A DNA stretch of 64,000 nt from Amoebophrya sp. A120 (GCA_905178155.1 CAJINV010000018.1:1399776-1463775); one strand, 5' to 3'. Shown: positions 18,361 to 33,300, numbered from the stretch's first letter. A program made the numbers and translations. The notes: generated by a model not told the origin, from the sequence alone.

Positions 18361-21300
18361 ATGGCAGCAGCTTCTAGCAGCAACAATAACATCAATAATC
18401 TAGTACAACTTCCCGCTGGTGTTGCTGGTACTACTACGTCCTCTTCCAGCACGATGGCTACTGCTCGCGCGGAGCTCGGGCTACTCTCCTTTCCGCCGGA
18501 CGCCGCCTTCCCGATTGCACGCATTCACACGTTGAGGCGCCATGGGTCGCAGGTTTGCGTGCTGGGGCAGAATATGCGTTGCAAATATGTCTGGGTCTGC
18601 AAAGTTGGAACTTGTGATGCTGCATTTGGATTCTGCAAAAATCTGTATTCCATGAACAGCAAAAGAGGTCCAGTTTTTGCCACGGCTAGAGGGCAACATT
18701 TCTCATGCGGTATAGGCATCAGGAAGCTCTCGCTAAATCTGTGATGCTAGGGCATGCATCACAGACAGTAGGAGTCATGCAAAATTTGCATGACAACGAC
18801 AGGCATCCTTCCAGACCCAGACATATTTGCATTTTATACAGAACGAGCTCGCTGTGTGCTCGATCACCGGCGGGAGTGGTGGTTGTGGGCCATCAAACAG
18901 CACCGGTCGGCAGCCGGCTGGAGCTCCTGCAGGCGGTCCGCCTCTTCGCGACCAGCAATCGCACTTATACCCCTTCAAAAATAACGCTGTAGCAGCTGGA
19001 ACAAATGATCTTGCAGGAGAAAACACGACCGGAGTGCTGCTTGGAGGACTGAGAAACTTCCAAGTCGGCGGCTCCTCCTCGTCTTCGTCTTTGTCCTATC
19101 GAAGTGGTCTTGGCGGCAAAGCAAACCAGAACCAATATCCTGAGGAAAAACCACGTCCCCACGCCCCGTAGTCAAGATGGGGAATGATCCGCTACACAAA
19201 TCCGCAAGTTCTTTCGGCTTTCGAGCATGACAAGTTTGGCCCCGTAGTGTAGTCCTGTTTAGCTCTAGCGCAGCGTCGATCGCATTATAAATCGACAGCT
19301 TTATCCTGATTCCAGCGTGACAAGCTCCCAGATTACAGCACTATAAAATGGTCCTCGTGGGGCTGCGCATGCGAAACATAATATGCTTGCAGCTTTGGAT
19401 GAAAAGTCGGATGGGGAAGTTTTATTTCCCCGGGATAAAAACCAAGCCGCGAAGCACGAGCCGGAAGCTTTGTCCGTGGACTTATCAATCGGAAATATCC
19501 CTGAATGTCAGGAAGGTTGCAACTTCTGATGCGGATTCTGGAATAGGCAAAAATTTGCATTGCGACGTGAGATGCGCCAAAACAAACTGGCCACTTCTTG
19601 CTATGCAAATAGGGAATTTCATCTCATGCGGATTTTTAGGCAGCATCAAGAGGCCTCCTCCTGCGCAAAACCTGTATAAGTGCTTTTGCGCGCAATAGAG
19701 ACCAGTCGCGTGATCCAAAAGATACATGTACAAAAAACTCCTGCATTCACCAACCAGACTGAGAGATATTATCTGCAAAAGTGCATAGGACTTTATTCTC
19801 CACGATTTCGCTGTGGACACGGTGACGTGGGAGCCGAGCGGCAAGTTTCTGTTCTGCGGCGACTCGGCGGGCAAGATGCACTGCATCCACGTTGCATCGA
19901 AAGCGGTGATTTGGCAGCAACCGGTGGGCGGGGGAGGAGGTGCAGGAGGGGAGCAGGAAGGCGACATTGGGATGAATCCGAATAGTGCAGCAGCAACTTC
20001 TTCTTCTAGCGGATTCCTGGACATCCAGTGTCACAGAGCCTCTGTTCATCCTGCCGATCTTCCTACGATAAACGCTAGTCATACTAGTAGTGCAGGAGCC
20101 ATGGAGGTGGAGGGAGCTCCTAGTACAAATTCTGTTGATCAATCGTCAAACAAGAAGGACGTCGGTGCTGGAAATAAAGAGCAGGACCACAGCAACACAT
20201 CATCAAGTTGTGCTGGCGGGAACAAGTTTACGCTGTCTTTTTTGCTGCGGTCAAATTCCTTGTGCTGCTTCAACGATTTGGACTTCTCCGAACTGGATCT
20301 CGCTTTGGAAACCGCGCAACCGGAAAAGGCGAAGCAGGCGGTATTACATACAGTTTATTTACGGTCTATTTTGGTTCTAGTACAAGAAAATTTGCAGGGA
20401 AACATCTTCACCAATAGGATGGATGGGTTTATAATTTTTACGCATGTGTAGCTGGTTCTGGTAGCTGGAACAAAAACCCCTTCTTCGCTAAAAGTTTATT
20501 GCTACTCGCGCTGCCGTGTTGGATGGGTGCTAGTAACTCACTGTCAAAAACAAAAGATAAAATCCAAGTGTCAACAAGTACCTTCCCATGCTAGGTTTCT
20601 GCGCTCCACGCGAAAATGCGGAAGACGCAAGTGAAGATTCCGAACGCGCGGCAGTACTCCATCTATGAAATGCAAAAATGTCAGGGTCTGGAAGATTGCC
20701 AGGTTTGTCATGCAGGTTTTATATGGCTCATATGGTTTAGAATGCAGCACCCAGCATGACAAATTCTTTAAGACCTCCATCATGCCCGTCCTGCATGAGA
20801 AATTCCCTCTCAAGTTGGTAAAAAAGCACGGCTGTTGGTAATCACGCAACACAGATTTTCTGCATGATGCAGATTTGGCATGACAAGTTGTGACCTTCCA
20901 GACCCAGACATTTTTGCATTTGATACCATCGTGGAAAACGCGATCGAAAATTCCGCCGACCTCTTCGCAGTCTCGGATTCCGTATCAAATGCAAAAATGT
21001 CTGGGTCTGGAAGGTTGGGACTTGTGATGCTAACTTTGGACTCTAGAAAATTTTGTATTGCGTGACCAGCAAGAGGAGTCTAGTTTGTGCTACGCGGGGA
21101 GGGCGTTTGTCATGCAGGGTAGGCATCAGGAAGCCCTCTCAAAATCTGTGATGCTAGGTGGTGCATTACAGACATCCTGGGTCATGCAAAATATGCATTA
21201 CAAGTCTCAGAATCTTCCAGACCCAGACACTTTTGCATTTGATATTCCGCATTGCTGGCGTACACGAGTTCCGGGCCTTCGCATAATTCATCCAGAACTA

Positions 21301-24300
21301 CACTTATCCTGAGTAAAACCGTACCCACACCAGAGTTGTAATGCAGATTTGCAAAGACAGGAAGACTTGTAATGCGCATCCCCATGAGAGCCATTCCCAA
21401 TCGTGTTTTGGAATTTGTGATGCTGTGAACAGGATGAGGAGGTGGATTTGTTATGCGGCTTCCCTTGCTAAACTGCACTACAATACAGCCTGCAACCTGT
21501 CATGCGTGACTCCCAAAACTCCTCGGTTTGTGTTGCAAAATCTCCATCCTGACCGTTTTTACTCAGGATAACTACACTATACACGACTTCTAGTAGTACC
21601 TCCTCGAGGTCCGGCTTCCACTTTCGCGACAGCGTCCCAATTCGTGCGGAGCCAGTTCTGATTCGGGTGTTCGAGGCGGGGGAGGTCGTCGGGATTCAAT
21701 CCGCCGTGCTAGTGATCTGCTATCCGACGTGCGTCGAGGTCTACGACGCGAAGGCGCTGTTGTTGCTCTCCCGCTGGCAGACCAAGGAACGGATACGCGC
21801 CGCAAGCGTGGTGCCGGAACTAGGTACAGGATCGATTGGTTGTTTATTCATATAGGAATGCCGTTCTAAGTTCTTTCGACGCTTCTTCTTTTTGTAAGGT
21901 CGTACTGTGCACCTGCATCGCAAAGCAGAACAGGTGAAAAAATCCGAAAAGTACATCAAAACAGCCGCTATCACGATTTTGACGGACAAGATGGAGCTGC
22001 GTCGGATGACGAATGGCGAAGTTTTTTACACGTCCGCCGCTGAGGCGGAAGCAGGGCAGCGAGCAGAACTCCTGAATAAAGGAACTACTATGCAGGCGAA
22101 AAAATCTTCCCCAGTAAAGAGCGCGGCCAAGAACTTGGAAAACTTTCTCACGTGTTCCGGCCTCTTCGTAGCGACGGACGACTCGGTTTCGGTTCTGATC
22201 GAGCAACCGAAGGCGAGCGATTTGACTCTGCAGAACAGCCTGGAGAACGATTTTGAGAACAGTTTGCTGCAGCAGAACCTGTCCATTTCGCAACTGCGCC
22301 GGCAGATGGAGATCGCGATCGAGCGGTCCATTACCGGGGAGCTGCACCTGCAAGTGTCCCTGATCGTGAACCTGGCGAAAAAGATGTCCACGCAAATCCC
22401 GAGCTTTGTGGCGAACTCTGCGTTGAGGTGCGTCTTGCAGTCGATCAAGGAGACAAGGCAGCTGCTGACCGAGGTCGTCGCACTGTTGGAAAGCAGCAGC
22501 AACAGCACAAGCAAGGCCTACGACCTGAAGCGCGGGCTGCAGACGATAACCGAGGCGTTGGCGCGACTCGCAACCTTCGAGCAATTGGGGGAATTGCGCC
22601 AGATTCTGGACAGTTTGTCGATCGGAAAGACCGCGCAGCGCGCGAGCTTGTCCGGGAGCCGAGGGGGGAACAAGGGCGGCCTGTGCGTGGGCGCGGCGAA
22701 ACTGAAGGAACTGGGCATGATTTGGAACAAAAACGCGGATCGCTTAAGCTTCGGCAGCCGCCAGAAAATGCTGCAGAACCAAAACAACAACAATAGTAAC
22801 GGTGCTGCAACAGGGTCACTCTCACTAAACGATGGAAGTGCATCAACTAGCACCAACTGGAACCCGGCGATTTGGCAGCAATTTCGGCTGACCTCGCTGC
22901 CGCAGCTGTGTATCCAGCTCGCCCAAGCGGAGAGGATTTCCGACATGCTGACGATTTTCGCGCGGCACGGCACGAAGTTCACCCAACAAGAGGTGATGCA
23001 GTTGCTCGAGGCAATCCCCTTTTGCTCCCTCGCGGAGGACGAAGCGAGGCTGCCCGATTGGGTGGGGTCGCAAGTGTTACCCTTGTTGTCGCACGCGACC
23101 GAGAAGCACGACGCGCGCAGGCGACTGGTGAACTGGCTGACGAGCCGCGCGCTGGACCTGGAGCAGGCGAAGGGGTGCGACAAGGCGTTGCAGTTGCTGA
23201 AAGCGGTCCTGACCCCCCACAACCGCATGCTGTTTCCCGACGCTTTTGTCTGTCGCGCGAACTTGTGGGCCGGGGTGGCGTTGCACCACAAGCAGCAGGT
23301 CCGGGGGTGCAACAAGAACGAGGAGAAGCTGCGGCGGTTGTTTCAGGAATTATCCGAGATGATCGTTTTGCGCGATCTGCACTGCTTCCCCCTGCGGTTG
23401 AGGGATTTGCAACAACTCTCCCACACGGACATTGTCTCCAAATTCCTGCAGCGGGTTATCGAAAGGAAAAATCACCCCTCCCCATATCAAAACGAAATTT
23501 CTGAGGCTGGATTTGTGTACACAAATGCTGTCTTGCTGGAGAGCACTGCAGGCCCATACTAAGTGTGAGCAGCGAGGTTTTGAGCTAGGCACTTAGCATG
23601 AAAAACATCCGCACTGTAGGCCCAACGGCATGACAAACCGCCTGCACAATAGGCGGAGCCTGCGAGGTTGCCTTCTTGCAAGACAGACACGATTTGTGAC
23701 CACAGACCAGCGTCGCAAATTTCCAAAAAACCTTTGCAGTATGGGGAGGGGGGATTTTTCCTTACTATACGGATCGGCGCCGCGGCGTTGCTGAAGGACG
23801 AGATTCTGTTTCACGTCAAAAGCTACTGCGAGCGGCACGAGCTGGATTTGGACACGGTGCTGTTCGACTACGTAAGGACAAACCTCGTGACTTCTTCTGG
23901 CACTCCCGAGGGCGGCAGGTATCAGGACAATAACTTCCAGCTCGGGACGGGCTTCGGTGCAGCGAAGCAAAACACAGCAGCGGGATATCAAGTGCAAAAA
24001 TGGTCGGGTCTGGAAGAATTCATGTTTGTCATGCTTGTCTGGCATGACTCTTAAATCTGTCATGCACGTTACCCAAGAGATCCGTTTTTCTGTGATCCAG
24101 AAGCGCAGTTTGGCATGCAGAATATGCAACACCTAGGAGCTCAGAAACTTGTCATGCTAAGCCAGTATTTGTAGCATCATGATGAGACGCCACCCAGCGT
24201 CACAAGTTTCCAGACCCAGACGCTTTTGTTTTTGATACGGGAGCAAGTAGTGCAACATCAGGCAACAACCCTGCGGAGAACGGCCGGAAATTGGAGCGGG

Positions 24301-27300
24301 CGATCGAGTATCCCGTGCACAAGTATCGCATTCGTAGTGATCGCAATCATGCATGAGAAATCTTCTTCTAAGTACTCAATTTTTGTACCTGAATCAGCAT
24401 AAGAAATTTTCCTTTTGGAAATAAAGTTTGTAATGCATGTGCTACTAGTGCGATGTTTTTGCAATGCATATCGAGGTTCTAAAGTGCATCACCGACCCGA
24501 CGACGAAGGCCAAAGCGCTGCTTATCAAATGCAAAAATGTCTGGGTCTGGAAGAATGCAAGAGTTGTCATGCATATTTCTCATGACCCATGATGCCTGCA
24601 ATGCTTGACTTAGCATCGCAGACTTGTAGAGGGCTTCCTGATCATGTACCTTCCGCATGAGAAGTGCCCTGTCCGTGTAGCAAAAACTGTACCCCTCTTG
24701 CTGGTCATGCAATACAAATTTTTTTTGAGTCCAAAAACAGCATGACAAGTTGCAATCTTCCAGACCCAGACATTTTTAGAATCCATACTGCTGCACATCT
24801 TGCAACTGAGCAACACAAACTCGCAACTGCAGGAAGTGGTAAAAGACTGCAAGGAAAATCCAGACGTGCCGCAGGACCTGAAAGACGAGATTGACGGGCA
24901 GATTCGGCTGTTAGACGCCTACGACGTGCTGTCGAAGCACAATTTGTCCCAGAAAGTCATGATCAACCCGGTCTACGCGCAGCGGGTGTGCATGTACCTG
25001 CTGTCCAATATTCACAGCGGGACCTCTGCCGAATCCACCCTCGACGACGCGTTGGTGTTGCTGCGGGTTTTCCCGGGGGCGATTCTCTCCCCGCTGGACG
25101 CCCGAATCCTCCGTGCGACGAAGATCGTGTCGGCGGACCGCTATGAGAGTCAGGTTTTAGACCTGAAAAGCGTGCTTTCCTCGGCGGGCGAGCAGTGTTT
25201 GGAAGTGTGTGACGGGGTGGTGGAGTTTTGCTGTTCGTTTTTAAAAACGATTTACGACAACGAAAAAACGGAGGAACGGGTGTTGTCCTGGTTGCATTTT
25301 CGGAACAAGAAGAATCAAGAAAATCTGGAAAGCGAAAACGCGGACCAGTTTTTGGGAAAGTTAGGTGGAGGAGCAGCAAAGAACCAAAAGCAAAATGATC
25401 ATAATGCGCAGAAGAATAGTAATAAGCCCGATTCGCAGCAGTCGAACGAGCAGCTGATGAACCCAGATCCTTTGAAAGAGACGACGGGGGCGTATGCAGC
25501 TTTATCCCCGCAAAAGAAGCAGAGAGCGGACCAGCACTGCGACTTGGCTATCATCTCCATCCGGCACGTGTTCGCCATGAAAAATTGGCACGACGTGAAC
25601 TTTTACCACCGAAAGAGGAGACGATCCAGTGACAGCCGGAACTCTGGCGGGTTGTTCTCTGCGACCGCGCAAAGTCGGAAAAGAAGCACCAGCTTGGATA
25701 ACATCGTAAGCCAGCCAGGTGGTATCGCCGCGGGGGTGGTTCCGACAGCGCTGACCACCGGCGACCAGGCGATCAGTACGACCCAAATTTCTTCCTATCA
25801 GATCGACGAGGAGGAGGAGGAAGCGGCCTACGGGTCCGGTTGGTCCACCTTCGGCATGTTGGACGCACTGCAGCGGCTGTCGAAACTGCAGAAGCAGTTC
25901 AAACTGTACGGGATAGACCCGGTGTATGGATGTGTCAGAGTTGAAATCGACAAAGTTGAAATAATTTGTCATGCATATAAATGGATGCCAGTTGGAACCC
26001 AGTTTCCAAGTGGCGCAAGACAAATTTCGGTGGTCCCTGAAACCACTTTGTCGTGCTGTGTAGGCAAAGAAGGGCGACTTTCTCATGCTACTTTAGCAGC
26101 TCGAGCTGTAACCCCAAACAGGCTTACAATCGGCCTCACTTGCCTGCTCTGCAACACACGTGCCGCGGGTCATGCATTTTATGCATTACAAATGATTTCA
26201 ACTTTGTCGATTTCAAACCTGACGCTTCCATACGGTGCTGCTGCTCGGCAACCGGGCCGACCACGTTCTTTCCGCGCTGTTCGAGCGGCACGCCAGCTCT
26301 GAGGTACACGCCTTTCTCGACCAGGCGGAGCAGATACGAGAGTGCACAACTACCCCTTACCCTCAGTTGTATAGCGTGAGCAGCAAGACAAACACCAGCA
26401 ACAGCATACGTGGAGCCTATGCATGACAAATTTTGTGTGCCCAATGTAGAAGAAGTACTGTTTGGGCTTCGGAAGTTGTCATGCAAACCGTGCCACAGAG
26501 CAGCGACTGGATTTGGGATTTTGCATGACAAATGAGGGGGGAGGGGGAGTTGTGCACTGTCATAACAGGCCGCGGCGGCGAGAGCGGCCAGTTTCAGGAA
26601 AGAGCACGAGGAGGAGGAGGAGATGTTCGTTGGGATGAATAATTCATCTGGAGGTGCTTTTCGTGGTCAACAACATGACGGCCTTGCTGTACAACCGGCA
26701 GCAACCTCCACCAGCACAACGACCACCTCCGCGCTTTTCACACGCCTACTCCACCTCGCGGACCTGCTCGGGTTGGGCCGCACCTACGTCTGGCAGCTGA
26801 TCGTCCGGGAAGCGTCGTCGAAGGGACAGGTGGCGAGTTTGCGGTTGACGATGGACTTGGTGCCCAAAGACCACACGTTGCGAGAAACGAGCGGGGAGCT
26901 CCTCGACCTGGTTCGGTCCGTCGTGAGCCACTTCCGGGCGAATCTGGGCCGGAACCAGAAGAATTGCGCAGCATTGATCTTCCACTTGGCGCACCTGCTC
27001 GATTTGCTGACCTATTGCTTGGACTGGTGCGGGGCGCGCCCGGAATCTTCCATGATGCAGCAGCAACACCACCAGCTAATGGGAGCGAATTACAACAACA
27101 GCAATGGGTTTATGTTGGGCAACAATGCCCTCACACCAGCTCCCACCAATCCCAACGCGGCGATCGAGGCTCAGAATCTCCTCCCGCTCGTCACTTACGC
27201 GGGGGATCTCCACTTTGCCGTGAACTTGCTCCTGTCCAGCGACTTGCTGGACACGGATGCGCACGTGCGGAAAACGGCGCCGCGGAAGCACTTGTCCGTC

Positions 27301-30300
27301 GTGCACGCGCACATCATCGAGAATCTGCACGAGAACGACCCGTACGAGCAGTTGTTCTCGAACCAATTCAAGGAAGTCGCGAGTCTGCTCCCCGGTCCGG
27401 CGGCACTGAAACTGGTGTTGGAATTTCTGACCGAGCCCCAGTACTTGGAATCGCCCGGAGTGCTGGAACACGGCGGAAGCGGTCTGCGGGGCGGCAACGG
27501 AACAAACGGTTTTTTCATGCCGGTTCGCACGGCTCCGTATCGACTGTCGAACACGCCCACGAGGTTGTCGGCTGGCCGGTCCCACCCCTACAGACGGATT
27601 TCCAACGGAACTACGGGGAGAAATTTGATAGGTATGAACACTGGTGCCACCTCCAGAATGAACTCCATGCCCGCAAGGTTCAATACAGGTGCGGGAGGAC
27701 AAGATAGCCAACATGGGACGACGAGTGCAAATCATGCAACTACTGCAAGCAACCACGGAATAAACAACACTAAGCTTTCCCTCCCGGCGCACCACCCACA
27801 CCACAACCTCTTCTCTCCGCACACGACGCCGCAGAAAAATCGGTCGACTTCGTTGAAGGAAATTTACGACATGCTACGGACCAGCCGGTGCTTGGACTGG
27901 GCGAAACAGGCCATCGCGAGGGGCTTGTGGGACAACAGCATCGACGTTTTATCAAATGCAAAAATGTCTGGGTCTGGATCTGGAAGAATGCATGTTTGTC
28001 ATGCTTGTCTGGTATGACTCGTAAATCTGTCATGCACGTTACCCAAGAGCTCCGTTTTTCTGTGATGCAGGAACGCAGTTTGTAATGCAGAATAGGCAAC
28101 ACCTAGAAGCTCAGCCTCAGAGACTTGTGATGCTGAGCCAGCATTTTTGGCCTCATCATGAGACGCCACCCAGCATCACAAGTTTCCAGACCCAGACATT
28201 TTTATATTTGATACGCTTCCCCCCGAAACAACTGCAGCTCAAACAGCCACCTGTACCAGGAGCTCTGCCAGGAATCCGCACTTTCCCTGATTTTCGGCAC
28301 CTCCCGCGGCTCCACCCTCGACGCGTTGCTGTTCCTCGGGTACATGGGGTGTTTGTCCCACGAAGTGTGCCGAGACGTGTACCAGCAGGCCATCACCCAG
28401 ATCGAGCAGGAGGGCGCCAGCTTGAAAATGCAGGAGCTGTGTACCTTGGGGCGGGTGCTTGGCTTCCTGCTGAAGAAAGACGACCTGAAGATCCGGATGG
28501 AGAAGTCGGAAACCACCTGGAAGTGGTCAACCCGGTTGAAAGGGTTCGATCTGCCCTTCGATCTGCTGCAAAACACGAAAGAGGACCAGCGGCTCACGAA
28601 CGATTTGTTGCCGGAAATCATCCAGAAATCCCAGTTTTCTTTGCCGATCGTTTTGGAATTCGCGTCGGATTTCAAGCTGAACAAACCGGAGGTGTTGGCG
28701 CTGTGGGTGAAGTTGATGCTCCTGCGGCCGACCGCGCCGGCAAAAAACCGGTGCTGGATCTTGCAGGTGTCGAGTGAGGGCCAGGAAGTGTTTAAGCAGG
28801 TGTTTGACCAGAGCTACCAGCACAAAATCCCCCCGCATTTACCCTTTCTGGACGATCCCACGCTGGTGTTGCAGACGGTTCTGTCGGGCATTTCTCCCTA
28901 CGACTACGAGCGGATCCGCTTCGTGTTGCGCTTCCTCTGCGAAAAGTCGGCGAACAAAGGAGCGGGCGGCCGCGGGGGAGACACTGGCACAACTGCTGGT
29001 GGCAAGTTAGACAGCAGCCGGCTTGGCCCGGGATTGGAGGATCTGAATCATATGATTGATGGGGATGAGGGAGTAGAACATCAAATGCGAGGGAACATGA
29101 ACCAGCGAGGAGCTACAACTGGCGGCGACTTGACAGAAATGCTCGCCAGGGCATCCACCAGCGCGGCGCGAAACCCCCCCGGGTCGGCAGCTTCGCGAGG
29201 TTTAGGTAGTGGGATGAAGAAGCAACCACGAGAATTTTTAAACCACCAGCAGGAAGAAGAAGATAATCTGGTGTTGCAGGATCACCCTGGCCGTGACGGT
29301 ACCATACGGCAACCAGGCGGTACGGGCACCCCCGTGTCCTCTCGAAACAACAACAACAAGTCCGGCCAGCAAGTGCCCAGCTCGCAGAAGAAGTTCCAGC
29401 AAACAAACCACTCCGGGTCCAAACCGAATTCCGCCGCTCGGCCAAGTTCCCCGCACCCTTTCCCCCGCGCGTTGCAGCAAACCACGATCAAACGAGAAGC
29501 GTCGGCGCTGGAGCGGGTTTTGGAGGTTTTGCAGCGGTACCACCGGTTCTCGCCGCCTTCCGACCGGGAAAAAAAGGAGATCACGAAGTGGCGCAAAGAG
29601 AAGGGTTTGTCCGTCGAGGTCGAACACATTGTGCTCCAACTCGCGGAGTCTCGTCTTCCCTGGCACTACTTGCTGCAGAACGAGACGAGATGGACCTTTC
29701 TCCGGCCGGAGCTCGCCGCGCGAAGTGAGGACGGGGTGAAGCGATTGCTGCCCATCACCTGCTACCTCCCCGGGATATCGCCCGACGACGTGCATTTGGA
29801 ATATTTGAAGCACCTGTTGACCACAAGTTGCGTGTCCTCCTCTTCAAAATCGCTTGGGCTCGCGGCGTCGTCAGGCGCGGCAGGAGGAGCATCTAGTACA
29901 ACTTCCGCATCGAGTAGCTCCTCGAGCGGGACATCAACTTCCTCGTCGAAGAATAAAATCGCGGAGCATCTCCGCCTGATTCAGGATAAAGACAAGGCAG
30001 AGCGCGCCGCGGCAGAGATCCAGAAGCAACTGAAACTGTCCCCCGAGCTCTGCGAAGTAGCGGCTTTCCGGGCGGAGCGCGCGTCCCAGGCGGTGCTGGC
30101 GCAAATCCAGGATTTGGACAAAAATCCGGACCGCGATCCAAAAAGACGGCAGAAACTGCGCCAGTTGCAGGAGGAGAAAGCGAAACTGGTCAAGAACTCG
30201 CTAATCTTGAAGTCCCGCCTGGATTTGCGGGATTGGGGCTGGGAAATGTTCGAAAACGTCTTGATCCGGTGCGGCGCGGTCACTTTTATGACCTGTGTGT

Positions 30301-33300
30301 ACTACTATTTGGCGCCCCGGACCGCGAAGATTCCTTTGTCTGAGTTCCACAATCGGGTGGACATCATTCTCCGACGGCACGGCTCCGACCCGAAGAAAGA
30401 AAAGATCGCGCTGATGCGCACCTTATGCTCTGCAAAAGTATCGTACCCGTACTTCTAATTGCAATCATGCATGACAAATCCCCCTCCCCGGGGGGGATAT
30501 AAATTCGGACGCACTGACAAAAATAGAGGCGGAACGCAGTGAGGAGAGTTGCCTCGCTGTCGTTACCGACCCAAGAAAGATCCGTATCGTAAACGTGCGC
30601 ACACTGTGCAACAGATCCGATAGATTTTTTTTTTTCCGGCTGTCCCCCACATATTAGAAGATTGTCGTCAAAGATTAGTGATCTGATTGTGTTACTCCAT
30701 AGACGCCTTCGCGATATTTTTTTAGCGGACCCCGCACGATATCCCTGATGCGTTTCCCGCATAGTATTGAACGTCTTTGACTCAAACACATAGACACCCC
30801 TCGCTACGGCACACCTCATCTGCCTAGTCGCCCCTAGGTAGGTGCAGGAATTTTCTGTGTGGGCTTTTTGTGCTTAATTATTCCAACAGGGGCTGAGTCT
30901 TTTTTTTCTGCCTTGCCAGCAGAGTTGTATGGATGGGGGGGAATTGACGGAAGTGGCGCGAGACCTTGGTGACGAAGCAGACGACAAGCGCGGGAATGGT
31001 ACAAATCAAAAAAAAGAGATGGCATAAACGTGCTCTGCTTAACTGTGTGAAAGGTGTCGGCCCTGTGTAACCTGCTGCGGCAGGCAGGTGAATTCGTAGA
31101 ACTGCATCACATGTTAGGCAACATCCACCGGCCTCCTAGCTAAGTGATGAATTTATATGCGCACATCCGAATCCGAATCCGTAAACAGAGCGGGGCCCAA
31201 TGAAAAAAAAAATCATGCATGACAAATCTTGTTTCTTAGCCAAATTAGCATTACAAACTCCATTGATTTTTCCCCTCTGAAAAAACTTGTATTGCGATTT
31301 ATACTAGAACGATGCTTTTGCAATGCATACACGTGGCTGACATCCGGGTCCTGGACGCCGACCGAGTTGGTGAAAAACGACCCGGCCGGGCAAGTGGAAA
31401 TTGCGGAGTTGGAAAAAATCTTCTCTAGCAGCTCCGGCAGATTTTCAGCAGGCGGCGTGAGTGGGGACAATCTGCAGCTGCAGCCGAGTGGTAGTAAGAA
31501 GGACCACCAGCACGGAGCGCTTGGCGGAGCATCGTCCACCTCTGAGGCAGAGATCATGTTAACAGATGTGAAGCAAGCCATCACTGGTAACTCCGCCGCT
31601 TCGTCCTCAACCGGGGCAGCTTCGGGTGGCAACGGTAACAGCAATAGTGCGACAGGAGTTCCGTTCGCGGCCCTAACCGAGCTGTGGTGCCAATCGCCGA
31701 ACGAGAGACAGATGATCGCGAGGATTGCGTTAGTCGCAGCGCCGGGCGTGACGAAACAAAAATTGAGTGCGAAACCAAGTGACGACATGGTGGGCTCCGT
31801 GTTTGGAGATGATCACATCAAGGATGTTGACGGAATAAATGAGCACAGTCAAAGCAGGACGACACAGCACCAGCATGGGGATGATAGTAATACGAAAGGA
31901 GCCAACTCTACTTCTTTGAAGCGCCATCGGAACATTTCTCCCGAGCGAGCAGATCAGGGTGGAGACAACAACAAGTCCTCTGGGGGTCATGTGTCCTCCT
32001 CCTCCGCCACGGAACAAACTACCGTGCAAGAAAACCTCCAGCAGGACAGAAATAAGAAGAAACTGAAAAGACAAAACACGACCAGTTCCGCCGACAATGA
32101 AAATGGTGAAAATAACAATCACAATCCCTCTGCCGACGAAACTTCCACAGCGCTCCGGTCGGTGATCCGCCTGTACCTTCACTGGCTTTTACGGGACTCC
32201 CTCACCACCAACGCGTGCTGCCGCTGTTTCTGCGTGTTGCTGCAGGTCGCGACGGTGCAGGAGATTCTCACCGTCTACCACCACCCACCCGAGGAGCTGT
32301 GGGACTATTTCCGGACTTTCCTCTACTTGAACGCGTTAGAGAAGCTCCGCGTGGTATTACAATGAAAAATGCCCCGACCCCCGAGCTTCGGAGCATTTGT
32401 ATTCCGCAAACCTTTCCAAAAGAAACATTCGCCCTCTTGCATCTATCAGCATCACAGATTTCCCATCGTGAATAGCAAGAATTTGTATTGCAGAAGATCC
32501 CAGCAAGAGCGGCCCTGTCATGCAAGCGATGCGATATACAGCTAGACCCTGCATCAGAAAGATTCATATTCCTTTCATGCATGACAAAAAGACTTCATTT
32601 GGAAACTTCGCATCACATATTTTTGCAACTTTGGGGGTGGGGGCATAATTTTTCACTGTAATACGTGGGGCACATCGACCTAACCACTTTCCGCGACACA
32701 GACAAGGAGGGGTTGGCGCGGAGCTACTGGCGGCAGCAGCACAAGGATCCGCTGTTGGTTGCGGTGATTACAGGCTTGGTGCTGGATTTTCAAGTGTATG
32801 ATCCGAAGTTTCTCTCGCAGATTTTGCTGAGATTGCTCCAATTGCAAATGTCCACGTTTTATCAAGTGCAAATATGTCTGGGTCTGGAAAGAATGGAATT
32901 TGTGATGCTAACTCTCGATGATACAAAAACCTGTATTGCATGAGCAGCAAACGGCACTCAGATTTTTGCTATTCTGAGAAGGCATTTCTCATGCGGTATA
33001 GGCATGAGAAAGCCTTCACAAAGCCTGTAATGCCAAAGCATGCATCACCGACATCGCAGGCCATGTGAAATTTGCATGACAAACTCGTCCCCCAATCTTC
33101 CAGACCCAGGCATACTTTCAGTTGATACGTTCCTCCAAGACGCGCTGCTCCACATGCACAACTCTGGGTTTCTGTTGGAAATGCCGCTAGATAACGAGCT
33201 GGGGACGGCGTTTCAAAAGATCTTGCTGGATCACTCGTGTCAACTCGTGCAGCAAGGGTTAAACAAGATCGACTTGGACCAACTCAACCACGCCATCGAC

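Noticed and set aside
22518-23315. A 265-codon minus-strand frame
   Set aside because: It is antisense to a ROD exon that matches the animal protein; no motif is present on the minus strand.
30481-31211. Insert considered as a spliceosomal snRNA gene
   Set aside because: Some features (TATA-like start, T-rich Sm-like strings) are suggestive, but no U1, U2, U4, U5 or U6 core sequence could be recognised on either strand.
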